A stretch of DNA of 64,000 nt from Pseudomonas fluorescens HK44 (lineage in GTDB: Bacteria; Pseudomonadota; Gammaproteobacteria; Pseudomonadales; Pseudomonadaceae), in contig NZ_AFOY02000007.1 in the NCBI RefSeq assembly GCF_000217955.3, positions 124,001-188,000 on the forward strand, in the 5' to 3' direction. The number at the start of each line of letters is the position of its first letter. The stretch's first letter is position 1. A program made the position numbers and the translations under genes. The notes under the pieces were generated by a model, which saw only the letters and a program-made list of their open reading frames with translations, was not told the origin of the DNA and did no database searches. This document shows, in pieces, positions 32,763-41,708 of the stretch.

Positions 32763-34757
32763 TCAACTGCCGCGAATCAGCCTGCGCAAGGCAAACCGGT
32801 TCGGATGGCAGGCCTCGGCGATGCTTCTGGGCAGCGGCAGCGGTTCGTTGTCCAGCCATGCCGCCAGCAACTCGCCGGACAGCGGTGCGGTGATCAATCC
32901 GCGTGAACCGTGCCCGCTGTTGACGTACAGCCCGTCGAGCCATGGGCAAGCGATGTCTGGCACTTGTCGGGCATCTTTGCTCAGCGCGGCGTAGGCCTGG
33001 GCGAACGCCTGGCCGTCAGCCAATGGGCCGACGATCGGCAGGTAGTCAGGGCTGGTGCAGCGGAACGCGGCGCGACCTTGAAGCTGTTCCGGGTCCAGCT
33101 GTCTGGCGTGCAGGCGGGTGACCAGATCGCTGGATATCTCCTCCAGCAGTTCCAGGTTGCCAAGGTGTTCGGCGGTAGTCGGAGTCAGGTCGTCGCTCTT
33201 GAAGTTGAAGCTGGCGCCCAGGGTGTGTTCACCCAAGCGTGCGGGTGCGACGTAACCTTCAGCGCAGACCACCGTCGCCAGGCACTGGCTCTCGGCGGTT
33301 TGCGCCAAGCGGGTGATTTGCCCGCGAATGCGTTTGAGCGGCAGCTCGGCACTCTGCGCGAAGCGTTTGATTTCCGCCGCGCCGGCCAGCACCACCACAG
33401 GCGCACTGGCGAGCAGGGTTTCGCCGTCCCAGGCTTGCCACTGATCATCGACCTTGCGCAGTTCCAGCACATCGCGGTGCGTCAGCAGTTGGACATTGGG
33501 GTGCGATGCTTGCCACTGGCACAGGGCCGGCGGATGAACCCAACCACCTTCCGGATAGAACAGCCCGCCATGGGCCAGTTCGATTCCGGCTTGGGCCTGA
33601 GCGTGCGGCGGGTCCAGCAGGTGCAACAGATCGGCGGGGAAGGCCGCCGCCAGTTGCGCCTGACGCTCGGCTTCCTTGGCATTGAATGCCAGTTGCAGCA
33701 CTCCGCAATCGTCCCAGTCGACGCCACGCTGCAAGTGTTCAAGCAGGCGCCGGGTGTGCCCGAAACCGCTGACGATCAATTGCGAAAGTGCGGTGCCATG
33801 AGCCGAGAGTTTCAGGTACAGCACGCCTTGCGGGTTGCCCGAGGCTTCCTGCGCCAGGTCGGCATGCTGTTCCAGCAGACTGACCTGCCAACCGCGTGCG
33901 GCGAGGCTGGCGGCGCTGGCGCAACCCGCCAGCCCGGCGCCGATTACCAGCGCACGACGTTCGCCGCTCAGCTGATTGGGGCGAGCAAACCAGGGTTTGA
34001 CGGTTGCCGGGGCCGGTGTTTCCTGCGGCCAGCCAACGAACTCACCCCGCAGGATTTCCCATTTGTGGCCGATGCCCGGTGTGCGGCGCATCTTGAAACC
34101 CGCCGCATTGAGCAGGCGGCGTACCCAGCCGGTGCTGGTGAAGGTGCTGATGGTCGATCCGGGCGCCGCCAGACGCGCCAGTTCGGCAAACAGTTCGGAG
34201 GTCCACATGTCGGGGTTTTTCGCCGGAGCGAAACCGTCGAGAAACCATGCGTCGATCTGCGCGTCCAGCTGTGGCAGTTGTTCCAGCACGTCACCGATCA
34301 ACAGCGTCAGGGTCACGCGGCCATTGTCCAGCACCAGCCGCTGAAAGCCCTGGTGGATGGCGACGTACTGCGCCAACAATTGATCGGCAAACGGTTTGAG
34401 GTCGGGCCAGAGTGCCAGGGCCCGTTGCATATCTGCAGGGTTCAGCGGGTATTTCTCGACGCTGATGAAATGCAGCCGTGCGCCAGTCACAGCCTGTTGC
34501 TCGAATAACTGCCAGGCGCAGAGAAAATTCAGCCCGGTGCCGAAACCGGTCTCGCCAATCACCAACCTTTCGCCGGCCCGCAGTTCGACAAAACGTTCGC
34601 TCAGGCGGTTTTGCTCGATGAACACATAACGGGTTTCATCAAGGCCCGACTGGTCGGAGAAATACACGTCGTCAAACACCCGCGAGCGCGGGCGACCTTG
34701 GTCGTCCCAGTCGAGCTGGGCATGCGGTACGGGGTTCGGCAGTATTTCAGGGTTCAT
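32763..34757 (-). CDS. mnmC: Bifunctional tRNA wobble-uridine modification enzyme MnmC
   Basis: A 664-residue two-domain enzyme that finishes mnm5s2U34 in tRNA. The N-terminal methyltransferase domain (about 1-240) has GETGFGTGLNFLCAW and DAWFLDGFAPAKNPDMWT. The C-terminal FAD-dependent oxidoreductase domain (from about 265) has ALVIGAGLAGCASAASLAARGWQV and ends with SGHGSRGLITAPLSGELLAAWL. The full-length fusion is intact. Confidence 0.95.
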   Translation of the reverse strand: MNPEILPNPVPHAQLDWDDQGRPRSRVFDDVYFSDQSGLDETRYVFIEQNRLSERFVELRAGERLVIGETGFGTGLNFLCAWQLFEQQAVTGARLHFISVEKYPLNPADMQRALALWPDLKPFADQLLAQYVAIHQGFQRLVLDNGRVTLTLLIGDVLEQLPQLDAQIDAWFLDGFAPAKNPDMWTSELFAELARLAAPGSTISTFTSTGWVRRLLNAAGFKMRRTPGIGHKWEILRGEFVGWPQETPAPATVKPWFARPNQLSGERRALVIGAGLAGCASAASLAARGWQVSLLEQHADLAQEASGNPQGVLYLKLSAHGTALSQLIVSGFGHTRRLLEHLQRGVDWDDCGVLQLAFNAKEAERQAQLAAAFPADLLHLLDPPHAQAQAGIELAHGGLFYPEGGWVHPPALCQWQASHPNVQLLTHRDVLELRKVDDQWQAWDGETLLASAPVVVLAGAAEIKRFAQSAELPLKRIRGQITRLAQTAESQCLATVVCAEGYVAPARLGEHTLGASFNFKSDDLTPTTAEHLGNLELLEEISSDLVTRLHARQLDPEQLQGRAAFRCTSPDYLPIVGPLADGQAFAQAYAALSKDARQVPDIACPWLDGLYVNSGHGSRGLITAPLSGELLAAWLDNEPLPLPRSIAEACHPNRFALRRLIRGS

Positions 34758-34896
34758 GGTTGGCTCAGGCTTGGCAAGGCGACCATTCTAGCTGATCGCG
34801 ACAAAGCCGATTGATCCATGGCAACCCGATTGGTATTGCACAGACAAGTGCTCGGCCAATCCGCTAGTCTTGCTCAATCCGGGAAGGGAGCCGCTC

Positions 34897-36420
34897 ATGT
34901 TCGAATCTGCCGAAATCGGTCATGTGATTGATAAAGAAACCTATGAAGCTGAAGTGCCGGCGCTGCGTGAGGCTTTGCTTGAAGCCCAGTTCGAGCTTCA
35001 GCAGCAGAGGCGTTTTCCGGTGATTGTGCTGATCAACGGGATTGAAGGCGCAGGCAAGGGCGAGACGGTCAAGTTGCTCAATGAGTGGATGGACCCGCGA
35101 TTGATCGAAGTGCGCACCTTCGATCAGCAAACCGATGAAGAGCTGGCGCGACCACCGGCCTGGCGCTATTGGCGGATGCTCCCGGCCAAGGGGCGGATGG
35201 GGGTGTTTTTCGGCAATTGGTACAGCCAGATGCTGCAAGGACGGGTTCATGGCCTGTTCAAGGACGCGGTGCTGGACCAGGCGATCAACCAGACCGAGCG
35301 CCTGGAGAAAATGCTCTGCGATGAAGGCGCGGTGATCTTCAAATTCTGGTTTCACCTGTCCAAGCAACAAATGAAGACGCGCCTCAAGTCCTTGCAGGAC
35401 GACCCGTTGCACAGCTGGCGCATCAGCCCGCTGGACTGGCAGCAATCGCAGACCTACGACAAGTTCGTGAAATACGGCGAGCGCGTGATTCGCCGCACCA
35501 GCCGTGACTATGCGCCCTGGCATGTGATTGAAGGTGTGGATGCCCATTACCGCAGTCTGACCGTGGGCAAAATCCTGCTCGACGGTCTGCAAAACGCCCT
35601 CAAGCGACCCAGGATCAACCCGGACAAAGTCAGCGCTGCGCCGTTGTCGGCCAGTGTCGATCACTTGAGTTTGCTCGGTAGTCTGGACATGAGCCAGCGG
35701 CTGGAGAAGAACGATTACGAGGAGCAACTGATTACCGAGCAGGCACGATTATCCGGCCTGATGCGTGACAAACGCATGCGCCGACACGCACTGATCGCGG
35801 TATTCGAGGGTAACGACGCGGCAGGCAAAGGTGGGGCGATTCGTCGTGTGGCCGCCGCACTCGACCCGCGCCAGTACAGCATCGTGCCGATTGCCGCGCC
35901 GACTGAAGACGAACGCGCCCAGCCGTATTTGTGGCGCTTCTGGCGACAGATCCCGGCGCGGGGGAAATTCACTGTCTTCGACCGTTCCTGGTATGGCCGG
36001 GTGCTGGTGGAGCGTGTCGAGGGCTTTTGCAGCCAGGCCGACTGGCTGCGCGCCTATGGCGAAATCAACGACTTCGAAGAGCAGATCAGCGCCTCCGGGG
36101 TGATCGTCGTGAAGTTCTGGCTGGCCATCGACAAACAGACCCAGCTGGAGCGTTTCCAGGAGCGTGAAGCAATCCCCTTCAAGCGCTTCAAGATCACCGA
36201 AGACGACTGGCGCAACCGCGAGAAGTGGGACGACTACCGCACGGCTGTCGGCGATATGGTCGACCGCACCAGCACTGAGGTTTCGCCCTGGACCCTGGTT
36301 GAAGCCAACGACAAACGCTGGGCCCGGGTCAAAGTACTGCGCACCCTCAACCGTGCGCTGGAAGACGCCTTCGAGAAATCCGACAAGCGAGAGAAGAAGC
36401 TGAAGAAGGACAAGAAGTAG
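34897..36420 (+). CDS. pap: Polyphosphate:AMP phosphotransferase (two-domain PPK2)
   Basis: Phosphorylates AMP to ADP with polyphosphate. The 507-residue protein has two tandem PPK2 domains. Walker A motifs lie at NGIEGAGKGET (residues 47-57) and GNDAAGKGGA (about residue 300); lid regions include PPAWRYWRMLPAKGRMGVFFGNWY and QPYLWRFWRQIPARGKFTVFDRSWYGR. This double-domain form is the class II PAP described in Pseudomonas and Acinetobacter. The start at 34897 has AAGGGAG upstream. A Lys-rich tail ends the protein. The thiolase pseudogene follows, an order I also recall from P. aeruginosa. Confidence 0.94.
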   Translation: MFESAEIGHVIDKETYEAEVPALREALLEAQFELQQQRRFPVIVLINGIEGAGKGETVKLLNEWMDPRLIEVRTFDQQTDEELARPPAWRYWRMLPAKGRMGVFFGNWYSQMLQGRVHGLFKDAVLDQAINQTERLEKMLCDEGAVIFKFWFHLSKQQMKTRLKSLQDDPLHSWRISPLDWQQSQTYDKFVKYGERVIRRTSRDYAPWHVIEGVDAHYRSLTVGKILLDGLQNALKRPRINPDKVSAAPLSASVDHLSLLGSLDMSQRLEKNDYEEQLITEQARLSGLMRDKRMRRHALIAVFEGNDAAGKGGAIRRVAAALDPRQYSIVPIAAPTEDERAQPYLWRFWRQIPARGKFTVFDRSWYGRVLVERVEGFCSQADWLRAYGEINDFEEQISASGVIVVKFWLAIDKQTQLERFQEREAIPFKRFKITEDDWRNREKWDDYRTAVGDMVDRTSTEVSPWTLVEANDKRWARVKVLRTLNRALEDAFEKSDKREKKLKKDKK

Positions 36421-36523
36421 CCCGATGGGTTCGCATACGCGGGGTGAATGATTGTCGCGGTCGGCCGGGAGGCGGATTTATGCTCGATCCACTTCCTGAG
36501 CGACAACAACAATGAGGTATGCC

Positions 36524-37145
36524 ATGCGTGAAGTAGTGATCGTCGATAGCGTGCGAACAGGTCTGGCCAAATCCTTTCGTGGCAAGTTCAACCAGACGCG
36601 TCCGGACGACATGGCAGCCCATGGCGTCAACGCGTTGCTGGAGCGCAATGACATCGCCCCGGCCAGTGTCGAGGATTACATCGTTGGCGCCGGCCCAACG
36701 AAGGCGCTCAGGGTTTCAATATCGGTCGCAACGTGGCGGTGCTTTCGCATCTGGGCATCGGCACCGCAGGCATGACCCTCAACCGCTTCTGCTCCTCGGG
36801 TTTGCAGGCGATTGCCATCGCGGCCAACCAGATTGCTTCGGGTTGCAGCGAGATCATTGTTGCGGGTGGCGTCGAGTCGATCAGCCTGACCATGAAAAGC
36901 GTCAACACCGACAACCTGATCAACCCGTTGCTCAAGGAGCAAGTGCCGGGCATCTACTTCCCGATGGGCCAGACCGCAGAAATCGTCGCCCGTCGCTACA
37001 ACGTCAGCCGTTCGGCATGACCGGTTCGCGTCAGGTCGGCCATCTGGTGCGAGAGCTGCAACGGCGTGACTTGCGTTACGGCATCGTGACCATGTGCGTG
37101 GGCGGCGGGATGGGCGCTACGGGGTTGTTTGAAGCGGTGCGTTAA
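36524..37145 (+). pseudogene. Acetyl-CoA acetyltransferase (thiolase) with frameshift and internal deletion
   Basis: It begins MREVVIVDSVRTGLAKSF in one frame to about 36690. One base is missing there (GGCCCAACGAAGG where GGCTCCAACGAAGG-like text is expected), and the sequence continues in a second frame through the active-site Cys region RFCSSGLQAIAIAANQ to RRYNVSR. At about 37010 it jumps to the C-terminus FGMTGSRQVGHLV and CVGGGMGATGLFEA in a third frame. Around 200 codons are gone, including the catalytic GHP His. The gene cannot make a working thiolase. GAGG lies six bases before the ATG. Confidence 0.92.
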
Positions 37146-37178
37146 GTCCGGAAGGTGTGTGGCGATTGTTAAACCGCC

Positions 37179-37255
37179 ATCGCGAGCAGGCTCGCTCCCA
37201 CATTGACCGAGTTCGTCCAACAGAACGCGGTCCTGTGGGCGAGCCTGCTCGCGAT
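37179..37255. repeat. REP inverted pair
   Basis: Facing REP copies at 37179-37202 and 37234-37255 (the second lacks two bases of GGGAGCGAG). They lie just after the thiolase remnant. Confidence 0.88.
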
Positions 37256-37272
37256 GAAGGCGCCGCAAAAGT

Positions 37273-37473
37273 TCAGCGAATACGTTCGCGGCTCAAAAAC
37301 TGCATCCGCTCGACGTACGCACGAATCTCCCGCTCGGCCGCTTCATGGCTGCTGAACGGTCCTTCCTGGGTGTTCTCCCGGGTATTGAAATACAAATCGC
37401 CATTCACCCGACACAACCGCTCACTGCGAAAGTGCGTGGCGGGGGCTATGTCTTGGGCACGCATGCCGTACAT
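37273..37473 (-). CDS. Small DUF6316-like protein
   Basis: A 66-residue soluble protein, MYGMRAQDIAPATHFRSERL followed by CRVNGDLYFNTRENTQEGPF and a helical Glu/Arg-rich end. AAGGAG lies seven bases upstream of the ATG at 37473; the longer frame to 37536 lacks such a site. It resembles a short Pseudomonas family of unknown function (DUF6316, from memory). Confidence 0.7.
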   Translation of the reverse strand: MYGMRAQDIAPATHFRSERLCRVNGDLYFNTRENTQEGPFSSHEAAEREIRAYVERMQFLSRERIR

Positions 37474-37686
37474 GACGGTCTCCTTGAGCGGATCCGGGGG
37501 AGGGCGGGACAAAATCAGCTTATGTCTGAACGACATGGCACGCCTGGTTAACTGATCAGCGGTAAACCGTCAATTTCTCGGTGCGACCGATACAGTCTCA
37601 TTTACGGCCTTTCGCCAACTGTCCCTGTGTGATGCCTCGACGGCAGCCTAGAATGGGCTCTCTCACTGTTGGCCTTTGGGGTTTCC

Positions 37687-38649
37687 ATGCACATTTCGTC
37701 CGGTCGCTGGGTTTATGGTCTGTTCCTCGCCTTGTTGACCGCGGTCTTGTGGGGAATCCTGCCGATCAAACTCAAGCAGGTGTTGCTGGTGATGGACCCG
37801 GTCACGGTGACCTGGTTTCGGCTGATAGTGTCCGGCAGCTTTCTGTTCCTTTATCTGGCGGCGACCAAGCGTCTGCCGAGCCGACAGGCGCTCGGGCCTA
37901 AAGGTGGCTGGCTGGTGCTGATGGCGGTGCTCGGGCTGGTGGGCAATTACGTGTTGTACCTGATGGGCCTGAACCTGCTCAGCCCGGGTACTGCGCAACT
38001 GGTCGTGCAGATGGGGCCGATCCTGTTGCTGATCGCCAGCCTGTTCGTGTTCAAGGAGCGTTTCAGCGTGGGGCAGGGGATTGGCCTGCTGGTGCTGTTG
38101 TTGGGGTTCGGTTTGTTTTTCAATCAGCGGCTGAGCGAGTTGCTGACATCTTTGAGTGATTACACCGCAGGCGTGTTGCTGGTGCTGGCGGCGTCGACCG
38201 TCTGGACCTTCTATGCGCTGGGCCAGAAACAATTGCTGACGGCGTGGAATTCGTTGCAGGTGATGATGGTGATCTACCTGTTTTGCGCCCTGTTGCTGAC
38301 GCCGTGGGTGCATCCGCTGGAAGCCTTGCAACTGAGCCCGCTGCAAGGCTGGTTGCTGCTTGGCTGCTGCCTGAACACGCTGATCGCTTACGGTGCTTTT
38401 GCCGAGGCGCTGGCCCATTGGGAGGCGTCGAGGGTCAGTGCGACGCTCGCCATTACACCGTTGGTGACCTTCGCGGCTGTGGCGCTGGCCGCCTGGTTAT
38501 GGCCCGATTATGTACAGGCCGAACAAATCAACAGTCTCGCGTATGGCGGTGCAGTGCTGGTGGTGCTGGGGTCGGCACTGGTCGCGTTGGGGCCGTCGCT
38601 GATCGCCGGGCTCAAGGCCCGGCGGATGCGGGCTGCGGTCAGCCGGTAA
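37687..38649 (+). CDS. EamA/DMT-family transporter (RarD-like)
   Basis: A 320-residue inner-membrane protein with ten predicted helices in two EamA repeats (about 8-145 and 160-300). It opens WVYGLFLALLTAVLWGILPIKLKQVLLVMDPVTVTWFR. The SRVSATLAITPLVTF stretch is typical of the second repeat. The substrate is unknown; relatives export metabolites or amino acids. IS copy 2 and its REP follow 15 bases after the stop. Confidence 0.87.
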   Translation: MHISSGRWVYGLFLALLTAVLWGILPIKLKQVLLVMDPVTVTWFRLIVSGSFLFLYLAATKRLPSRQALGPKGGWLVLMAVLGLVGNYVLYLMGLNLLSPGTAQLVVQMGPILLLIASLFVFKERFSVGQGIGLLVLLLGFGLFFNQRLSELLTSLSDYTAGVLLVLAASTVWTFYALGQKQLLTAWNSLQVMMVIYLFCALLLTPWVHPLEALQLSPLQGWLLLGCCLNTLIAYGAFAEALAHWEASRVSATLAITPLVTFAAVALAAWLWPDYVQAEQINSLAYGGAVLVVLGSALVALGPSLIAGLKARRMRAAVSR

Positions 38650-38663
38650 CCGCGTTATCGTTC

Positions 38664-38687
38664 ATCGCGAGCAGGCTCGCTCCCACA
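38664..38687. repeat. REP element touching IS copy 2
   Basis: An intact REP whose last base (38687) is immediately followed by the right end of the IS1111-type element. The partner REP lies beyond the element at 40065-40088. Confidence 0.9.
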
Positions 38688-38934
38688 TCTATGGTTACCC
38701 CCTTTTCTGCAATACTGTTTTTGATGCGTGTTTGGCTTGCTTTCATCTATCCGGCGTCTGAGTGGGGTTGTGGCCCCGCGCCTCGATGAGAATCGATGCC
38801 CGACGATCCTAATTATTCGAACGGCCTTTCAGCCGTGTGGGAGCTCAGGGTTGTCGTCAGGCCGGTTGGCCGTTCACGTCATCAGTTATCCAGCATCGCA
38901 AAACCAGGTGGGTGGTGCTCGGGTGACAGCAGGG
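38688..38934 (-). ncRNA. Candidate guide RNA region in IS copy 2 right end
   Basis: A 247-base noncoding segment after the transposase stop, where IS1111-group elements are known to encode their guide (seek/bridge) RNA. In element orientation it contains GCTCCCACA (plus-strand complement TGTGGGAGC at 38836-38844), complementary to the first nine bases of the adjoining REP. A hairpin with GGGG/CCCC arms lies near 38764-38777. Exact RNA ends and the second guide were not identified. Confidence 0.4.
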
Positions 38935-39960
38935 TCAGGCGTTCATCGCGGCTGGCCCTGCATCGAATTCGGTGTGGTGGGCCGCAATCGCCCAGGCGAT
39001 CCTCGCCAGCTTGTTGGCCAGCGCGCAGACCACATGGTTGGAGTGATGGTGGGCCAATAGCTGCCGGACCCAGTCCGCCAGCCAGCCTTTCTGTCGGTCC
39101 AGTTGCATCAGGTAAACACGGGCACATTGGACAAGCAGGCGCCGCTGGTTGCGATCACCTCGCTTGCTGATGCCCAGCAGGACGGTCTTGCCGCCCGTAG
39201 AATGCTGTTTGGGTATCAGCCCGATTGAGGCCGAATAGCCTCGGCCGCATTTGAACTGCTTGCCATCGCCCAATTCGGCAGCCAGGACGCTGGAGGTGAT
39301 CGGGCCTACGCAGGGCATGGTCATCAAACGAGCCGCCAGATCATCTTCGGCGGCCTGGCATTCCACTTCCTTGTCCAGCGTCTTGATCTGCCCATCCAGA
39401 TAGGTGAAGTGCTCCTGCAACCTCGTCAGAAGTTTTTTGATGGGCACAGGAATTGAACTCGCTTCAAGCCGAGCGGGCAGTTCTTTGATGGGCTTGAAGC
39501 CTGTGGCCAGACTGACGCCGACCTCCAAAAGCGCTGCGTGAATCCGATTGACGGTCGCGGTGCGCTCTTTGATGAACGAATCGCGTGTCGAGTTGAGCAT
39601 GGCCAGCAGCTGCTGAGCCTGGGTTTTGGGGTGTACAAAGCGCATTGTTGGACGAGTCGCCGCCTCGCAGATCGCCTCGGCATCAGCGAAGTCGTTTTTG
39701 TTGCTTTTCACGTAAGGGCGTACGAGATGCGGGGCAATGAGCTTGGGCGTATGTCCCAGCTTCGCGACCTCCTGCGCCATGAAGTGGGCTCCGCCGCAGG
39801 CTTCCATCACAACGGTGCAGGGTTCGAGATTCATCAGGTGCTGCATGAGCGCCGCACGAGTAAACTTTTTGCGGTAAAGCTCATGACCACGATCATCTTG
39901 CGCGTGTAGATGGAAAGAGTGTTTTCCCAGATCGATGGCGGCAATAGCTACTTTGTTCAT
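38935..39960 (-). CDS. IS1111-type transposase (copy 2, intact)
   Basis: A 341-residue DEDD recombinase. The N-terminal RuvC-like domain shows AAIDLGKHSFHLH, VMEACGGAHFMAQEV and KNDFADAEAICEAATRPTMRFV. The central helices follow (RDSFIKERTATVNRIHALL-like). The C-terminal domain shows MPCVGPITSSVLAAELGD, GYSASIGLIPKQHSTGGKTVLLGISKRGDRNQRRLLVQ, with the expected catalytic Ser in QHSTGGK. The EACGGAH and QHSxGGK motifs mark the IS1111 group. Its protein sequence differs from that of copy 3 by only one residue, near the C-terminus. Confidence 0.93.
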   Translation of the reverse strand: MNKVAIAAIDLGKHSFHLHAQDDRGHELYRKKFTRAALMQHLMNLEPCTVVMEACGGAHFMAQEVAKLGHTPKLIAPHLVRPYVKSNKNDFADAEAICEAATRPTMRFVHPKTQAQQLLAMLNSTRDSFIKERTATVNRIHAALLEVGVSLATGFKPIKELPARLEASSIPVPIKKLLTRLQEHFTYLDGQIKTLDKEVECQAAEDDLAARLMTMPCVGPITSSVLAAELGDGKQFKCGRGYSASIGLIPKQHSTGGKTVLLGISKRGDRNQRRLLVQCARVYLMQLDRQKGWLADWVRQLLAHHHSNHVVCALANKLARIAWAIAAHHTEFDAGPAAMNA

Positions 39961-40064
39961 GGCAACGGTCTCCGATGAGCCCCCTGCGAAAGCTTAGTGG
40001 GCGATCACAGGGGGCGGCGGGGGTAGCCATTTCATTATTGGATTTGTGGTGTATGCAAAACCAC

Positions 40065-40088
40065 TGTGGGAGCGAGCCTGCTCGCGAT
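40065..40088. repeat. REP element left-side partner of IS copy 2
   Basis: An intact REP, facing the one at 38664-38687, 26 bases from the left end of the element and 33 bases from the fumC stop. Confidence 0.88.
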
Positions 40089-40121
40089 GACTGACTGCCA
40101 GGCGCTAAATAACGTTCAGAT

Positions 40122-41516
40122 TCACCCCTGCTTCCCGGCCTCCAGCATATTCTCCGGCCGCACCCAGGCATCGAATTGCTCATCCGTCAGATAACCGAGC
40201 TGTAACGCCGCCTCGCGCAGAGTCAGTCCTTCGGCATAGGCTTTTTTGGCAATCTCGGCGGATTTGTCGTAGCCGATGTGCGGGTTCAGCGCCGTCACCA
40301 GCATCAAACCGCGTTCCAGGTGAGCGGCCATCTGCTCGGCATCCGGCTCAAGGCCTGCAATGCAATGCTGCTGGAAGTTACTGCAGCCGTCACCGAGCAA
40401 GCGGATCGATTGCAGCAGGTTGTGAATGATCACCGGCTTGAACACGTTCAGTTGCAGATGGCCCTGGCTGGCGGCGAATCCAATCGCCACGTCGTTGCCC
40501 AACACCTGACAAGCGAGCATCGACAGCGCTTCGCACTGAGTCGGGTTGACCTTGCCGGGCATGATCGAACTGCCGGGCTCGTTGGCGGGCAGCTTGACCT
40601 CGGCGAAACCGGCCCTTGGCCCGGAGCCCAGCAAGCGCAAGTCGTTGGCGATTTTCATCAGGGTCACGGCGAGGGTTTTCAGCGCGCCTGACAGCGTGGT
40701 CAACGGTTCATGCCCGGCCAGCGCGGCAAACTTGTTCGGCGCGGTGATAAACGGCAAGCCGGAGAGGGCGGCCAGCTCGGCGGCAATCGCTTCGCCAAAG
40801 CCATGGGGCGAATTGAGGCCGGTCCCGACCGCGGTACCGCCCTGAGCCAGCTCGCAGACGGCTGGCAAGGCGCTGCGGATAGCATGTTCGGCGTAATCGA
40901 GCTGTGCGATAAACGCCGAAAGCTCCTGGCCGAAGGTGATCGGCGTGGCATCCATCAAGTGCGTGCGACCGGTCTTCACCAGTTTCATGTGCCGGGCGGC
41001 CTGCTCGGCAAGACCGGCGGAGAGTTCAGCGATGGCCGGCAACAGATGCTGTTGCACGGCCTGCACCGTGGCGATATGCATGGCGGTGGGGAAGCTGTCA
41101 TTGGAGCTTTGCGAGCGATTGACATGATCGTTGGGGTGCACTGGAACCTTGCCGCCACGGGGGTTGCCGGCCAGTTCGTTGGCGCGACCGGCGATCACTT
41201 CGTTGACGTTCATGTTGCTTTGGGTGCCACTGCCGGTCTGCCAGACCACCAGCGGAAACTGGTCATCATGCTGGCCGTCGAGCACTTCGTCGGCGGCCTG
41301 CTCGATCAGCCGGGCAATGTCGGCCGGCAGATCGCCGTTGCGGCTATTGACCCGTGCGGCGGCTTTCTTGATCAGGGCCAGGGCATGCAGTACGGCCAGC
41401 GGCATTCGTTCGTTGCCGATGGCAAAGTTAATCAGCGAGCGCTGCGTCTGAGCGCCCCAGTAGGCTTCATCCGGGACTTCCACTTGGCCAAGACTGTCGG
41501 TTTCGATACGGCTCAT
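40122..41516 (-). CDS. fumC: Fumarate hydratase class II
   Basis: Interconverts fumarate and malate in the TCA cycle without an iron-sulphur cluster. The 464-residue protein has the superfamily signature [15 protein letters not shown] and the catalytic [19 protein letters not shown] and [11 protein letters not shown] regions. Length is typical. It is the first gene of the block I recall as PA0854-PA0861 in P. aeruginosa and is divergent from the DUF2059 gene. Confidence 0.96.
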   Translation of the reverse strand: MSRIETDSLGQVEVPDEAYWGAQTQRSLINFAIGNERMPLAVLHALALIKKAAARVNSRNGDLPADIARLIEQAADEVLDGQHDDQFPLVVWQTGSGTQSNMNVNEVIAGRANELAGNPRGGKVPVHPNDHVNRSQSSNDSFPTAMHIATVQAVQQHLLPAIAELSAGLAEQAARHMKLVKTGRTHLMDATPITFGQELSAFIAQLDYAEHAIRSALPAVCELAQGGTAVGTGLNSPHGFGEAIAAELAALSGLPFITAPNKFAALAGHEPLTTLSGALKTLAVTLMKIANDLRLLGSGPRAGFAEVKLPANEPGSSIMPGKVNPTQCEALSMLACQVLGNDVAIGFAASQGHLQLNVFKPVIIHNLLQSIRLLGDGCSNFQQHCIAGLEPDAEQMAAHLERGLMLVTALNPHIGYDKSAEIAKKAYAEGLTLREAALQLGYLTDEQFDAWVRPENMLEAGKQG

Positions 41517-41708
41517 CGGTCACATTCCTGTAGGTCTGATAGCGAAGTTTAGGTCGTGATTGACGCTTGGGGTTCCATCAGTCGTTTTTTCTACCGTTCG
41601 GTCCTGAAAATCAGGCCTGGCACGGGGGAGGGGTTGAGCGCGTGAGTTTTTTAGGCGCAGAATGGCCCCCCTTGGGGTTTTACCTCGCCTGCTAGAAAAG
41701 GAAACTCG

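Larger units (their letters stand above)
38688..40039 (-). mobile_element. IS1111-type insertion sequence, copy 2 (intact)
   Basis: 1352 bases, the same length as copy 3. Subterminal inverted repeats GGTTACCCCC (right end, plus-strand text at 38693-38702) and GGGGGTAGCC (left end, about 40019-40028) are set in from the termini by a few bases on the right and about eleven on the left, as in IS1111-group elements. The right end abuts the REP at 38687. The left flank reads CACAAATCC in element orientation, the usual sequence before a REP. Confidence 0.9.
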
